7,109 bases of DNA from an uncultured Eubacteriales bacterium. Lineage in GTDB: Bacteria; Bacillota; Clostridia; Oscillospirales; UMGS1783. The stretch covers positions 1-7,109 of the forward strand of contig CAJLRT010000049.1 in assembly GCA_905209135.1 (NCBI GenBank), read 5' to 3'. The notes under the pieces were generated by a model that was given only the letters and a program-made list of their open reading frames with translations, was not told the DNA's origin and did not search any database. Of the stretch, positions 4,735 through 7,109 are shown in pieces; position 1 is the first letter of the stretch; each line of letters begins with the position of its first letter. Both the position numbers and the translations under genes were made by a program.

Positions 4735-7061
4735 ATGGGTGATGCCATGCATGAGGTGTTGAAATATATCAATGAGCATATCCGGGAGAAGCTGACGCTG
4801 GAAGAGGTGGCGAAGCGTTCCGGGTATTCAAAGTGGTATTTCTGCGAATGTTTCAAGCAGTATGCCGGCGTCACATTCGGCGAATATGTCCGCGACCGGC
4901 GCATGCAGCGCGCCTCGCTTGAGCTGCTGCGCGGCAAAAAGGCGACGCAGGTCGCCATGGAATACGGGTACGAGACCCAGAGCGGGTTCAACAAGGCGTT
5001 TTTGACACAGTACGGCTGCCTGCCGCTGGAATTCAAGAAAAACGCGGCGGTGTACCGAAAACGATATGAGGAGAGAAGGGCGAAGATGTATCAGTTGTCA
5101 GACAGATGTGAAATTCTCAAAAACCACGCGGTGGACGATAAGCCCATCAGCCGCATGATCTGCGGCCAGTGGCAGTACTATACGCTCAAGGGCATGCTGG
5201 AGCTGCCGGAGGACCAGTGCAGCAACCAGATGCTCGTCGCAAGCGGGATTGCGAGCACGGTAAAAGGCGCGCCTGCGATTATCCAGGAGGGCGAGCTGAT
5301 TGTCGGCTACAATTTTGGCGACGGCGGCTATGAGTTCCTCAGCGGCGACGCTGCGCGCGACCGGGAGATCCTGCGCGCCGGCATGTTCAGCGAGGAGCAG
5401 ATCGACTGGTATCTGGACAACAGGGACGCGGGCGCCGCAAGGTTCCGCAACGTGGAGCCGGAGGGCGAAATGCCGGAGAAGGACGCGCAGATGGAGCGCG
5501 AGTGGGCGGCCATCGGCCGCTGCATTGCGGAAAACCACTCCGTGATCGGCTATGAAAAGGTGCTGAAGCTGGGCTTTGAGGGCATCCTGAAGGAAGTGGA
5601 ACGCTGTGAGGCGGAAAACGGGCCGCGGGATATGTACAGCGCGATGAAGCTGCTCTGCCAGGCCGGCTGCGAGTTCGGAACGCGCTATGCCGCGCAGGCG
5701 CGCCATCTGCTCGAGAATGCGGAAAACACCGAGACCCGCAAACAGGAGCTGCAGAAAATCGCCGAAACGTGCAGCCAGGTCCCGGCGAAGCCCGCGCGCA
5801 GTTTTATGGAAGCCATCCAGAGCCTGTGGTTTGCGCATATTATGAACACCTGGGAGGACAGCATCAACGCCAACTCCCTCGGCCGGCTCGATCAGATTCT
5901 CTACCCGTATTACACGGCCGATATCGAGAAGGGCCTGCTCACCAAAGAGGAGGCGTTTGAACTGATCTGCTGCCTGTGGATCAAGCTCTACCGCGACTAC
6001 GACGTGCAGCAGTCCTGCGTCGGCGGCTGCGGGCCGGACGGCGAGAGCGCCGTCAACGAGCTTTCGTACATGATGCTCGACGCTACCGAAGCGCTCAATT
6101 TCATCCGCTGCCTGTCCGTCCGCTATTCCCAGCGCACGGACAAGGCGTTTCTCAAGCGTGCGCTCGAGGTTGTGGGCCATGTGCAGAAAGGCGTGCCTTT
6201 CTTCTTCAACGACGACGTAATGATCCCGGCGCTCATGGCCAAGGGAATCCCCTACGAGGACGCCTGGAACTACACGCAGATCGGCTGCGTGGAGACGGTG
6301 ATCCCCGGCAAGTCCAACCCGCATGCGGTCACCGGCGAGACAAACCTGCTCAAAGCGCTCGAATATGCGCTCGGCAACGGCCGCAGCATGATCCATCCCG
6401 AGCTCGCGCCCGGCCTGGAGACGGGCGAACCCGAAACGCTGGATACATACGAAAAGCTGGAAGCCGCCGTCTACCGCCAAATTGAGCATATTCTGAACGG
6501 CACCTGCCGCAATATCCTGCGCACAACGAACGCGGCCATGGTCAACAAGCCCCGGCCCTACAAATCCCTGCTGACCGAAGACTGCATGGAAAACGGCCTG
6601 GACTTCAACGAGCACGGCGCCAAGTACGACTATTATCAGGTCATGCTCGGCGGCATCCCCAACCTGGCCGATTCGCTCATGGTCGTCCGTAAGTTTGTCT
6701 ATGAAAAGAAGAAGTACACACTGCGGGAGCTGATCGAAATCCTCGCGGGCGATTTTGAGGACGAGGCCGTCCGGCTCGACTTTATCAACAAAGCACCCAA
6801 GTTTGGCAACGATATCGACGAGGTCGACACAGTCGCCGCCCAGATTATGGACTTCTCCTGCGATTACCTGGACCGGATGACCGAGAAATACGGCCTGCGC
6901 TTCCACGCGCAGCCCTTCACCTTCCTTTGGATGGTCGATCACGGCCGCGAGACGGCCGCCACGCCCGACGGCCGCCGCAGTGGCGAGATCATCGCGTACA
7001 GCATTTCCCCCATGCAGGGCAGGGACTTCAACGGCTTTACCGCGCTTTTGAACTCGATGGC
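4735..7061 (+). CDS. AraC-type DNA-binding domain fused to a glycyl radical enzyme (3' truncated)
   Basis: One uninterrupted frame encodes two parts. Residues about 5-103 form an AraC/XylS DNA-binding domain with both helix-turn-helices (LTLEEVAKRSGYSKWYFCECF; VAMEYGYETQSGFNKAFLTQYG). After a basic linker, residues about 118-776 form a pyruvate formate-lyase-like glycyl radical enzyme. Recognisable motifs are HSVIGYEKVLKLGFEGI (268-284), SLGRLDQILYPYY (381-393), FNDDVMIPAL (491-500), the active-site loop IGCVE with Cys518 and Glu520, and near the end TPDGRRSGE and SPMQGRDFNG. GCVE is the motif of eliminase-type members such as glycerol/propanediol dehydratase and CutC, where Cys carries the thiyl radical and Glu is the general base; classical PFL has two adjacent Cys. 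The substrate is unknown. Genuine sequence ends at about 7061; the Gly-radical loop, roughly the last hundred residues, and any activase gene are missing. The ATG at 4735 was chosen as the first; the ATG at 4747 is equally plausible, and neither has a strong ribosome binding site. Confidence 0.9.
5068..5088 (+). promoter_or_regulatory. Possible internal ribosome binding site and start for the free glycyl radical enzyme
   Basis: GAGGAGAGAAGGG (5068-5080) lies just upstream of the in-frame ATG at 5086 (Met118), at the boundary between the AraC domain and the enzyme domain. It is a better Shine-Dalgarno match than that of either upstream start. Initiation here would give a glycyl radical enzyme without the DNA-binding domain, beginning MYQLSDRCEILKNH. 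The site may also be a purine-rich stretch encoding the Glu/Arg linker. Confidence 0.4.
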
Positions 7062-7109
7062 AGATCGGAAGAGCGTCGTGTAGGGAAAGAGTGTAGATCT
7101 CGGTGGTCG
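7062..7109. other. Illumina TruSeq adapter read-through (non-biological sequence)
   Basis: From AGATCGGAAGAGCGTCGTGT onwards, all 48 bases to the end of the window match the reverse complement of the Illumina TruSeq universal adapter as I know it. The match is at the very end of the contig, as expected from untrimmed short-insert reads. The TAG at 7081-7083 lies inside the adapter, so the DRKSVV ending of the upstream reading frame is not real protein. Bases 7060-7061 are the last that can be trusted. Confidence 0.97.

Noticed and set aside
5098..6942. Long open frame on the minus strand (614 residues) opposite the glycyl radical enzyme.
   Set aside because: It is antisense to a well-supported enzyme, has no recognisable domain, and is explained by G+C-rich codon bias that removes stops on the opposite strand.
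7081..7083. TAG taken as the natural stop of the AraC-GRE gene.
   Set aside because: The codon is inside the 48-base adapter match.
1..7109. CRISPR arrays, tRNA or rRNA genes, insertion sequences, riboswitches.
   Set aside because: No regularly spaced short repeats, cloverleaf or rRNA-like sequence, transposase motifs or terminal inverted repeats were seen, and the intergenic gaps are too short for known large riboswitches.

Overview
The window looks like a chromosomal or metagenomic contig from an anaerobic Bacillota, most likely a G+C-rich gut-type Clostridia. The reasons are strong AGGAGG-like ribosome binding sites, short intergenic gaps, a clostridial-style two-component system with a PepSY protein, a DUF3795 protein, and an oxygen-sensitive glycyl radical enzyme (GRE). 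The taxonomic call is inference. All genes that can be supported are on the + strand.

Layout. (1) 1-129: C-terminal end of a YtcJ-like amidohydrolase, followed by a possible terminator hairpin. (2) 257-1180: a self-contained two-gene transcription unit. It has a near-consensus promoter (TTGAAA, 17-nt spacer, extended TATAAT), a cysteine-rich DUF3795 protein, a VOC (glyoxalase/bleomycin-resistance fold) protein one base downstream, and a strong intrinsic terminator. (3) 1233-4630: an OmpR-type response regulator whose stop overlaps the start of its sensor histidine kinase by 4 nt, then a membrane-anchored or secreted protein built from four PepSY modules, then a second strong terminator. The promoters of the regulator gene and of the PepSY gene share an identical TTTTAAT box exactly 10 nt upstream of the -10, with a related heptamer 11 bp further upstream. 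This fits direct control of both by this response regulator. (4) 4652-7061: an AraC-type DNA-binding domain fused in frame to a GRE with a GCVE active-site motif. The gene runs off the end of the genuine sequence.

The last 48 bases (7062-7109) are not biological. They match, from memory, the reverse complement of the Illumina TruSeq universal adapter. The apparent stop codon of the GRE gene at 7081-7083 lies inside this adapter, so the apparently complete 782-residue protein is an artefact. The real gene is truncated before its glycyl-radical domain.

Most interesting points: the AraC-GRE fusion, in which a DNA-binding domain is covalently joined to a radical enzyme, possibly with an internal start that also makes the free enzyme; the shared regulator box that ties the two-component system to the tandem PepSY protein; and the adapter read-through that disguises a truncated gene.
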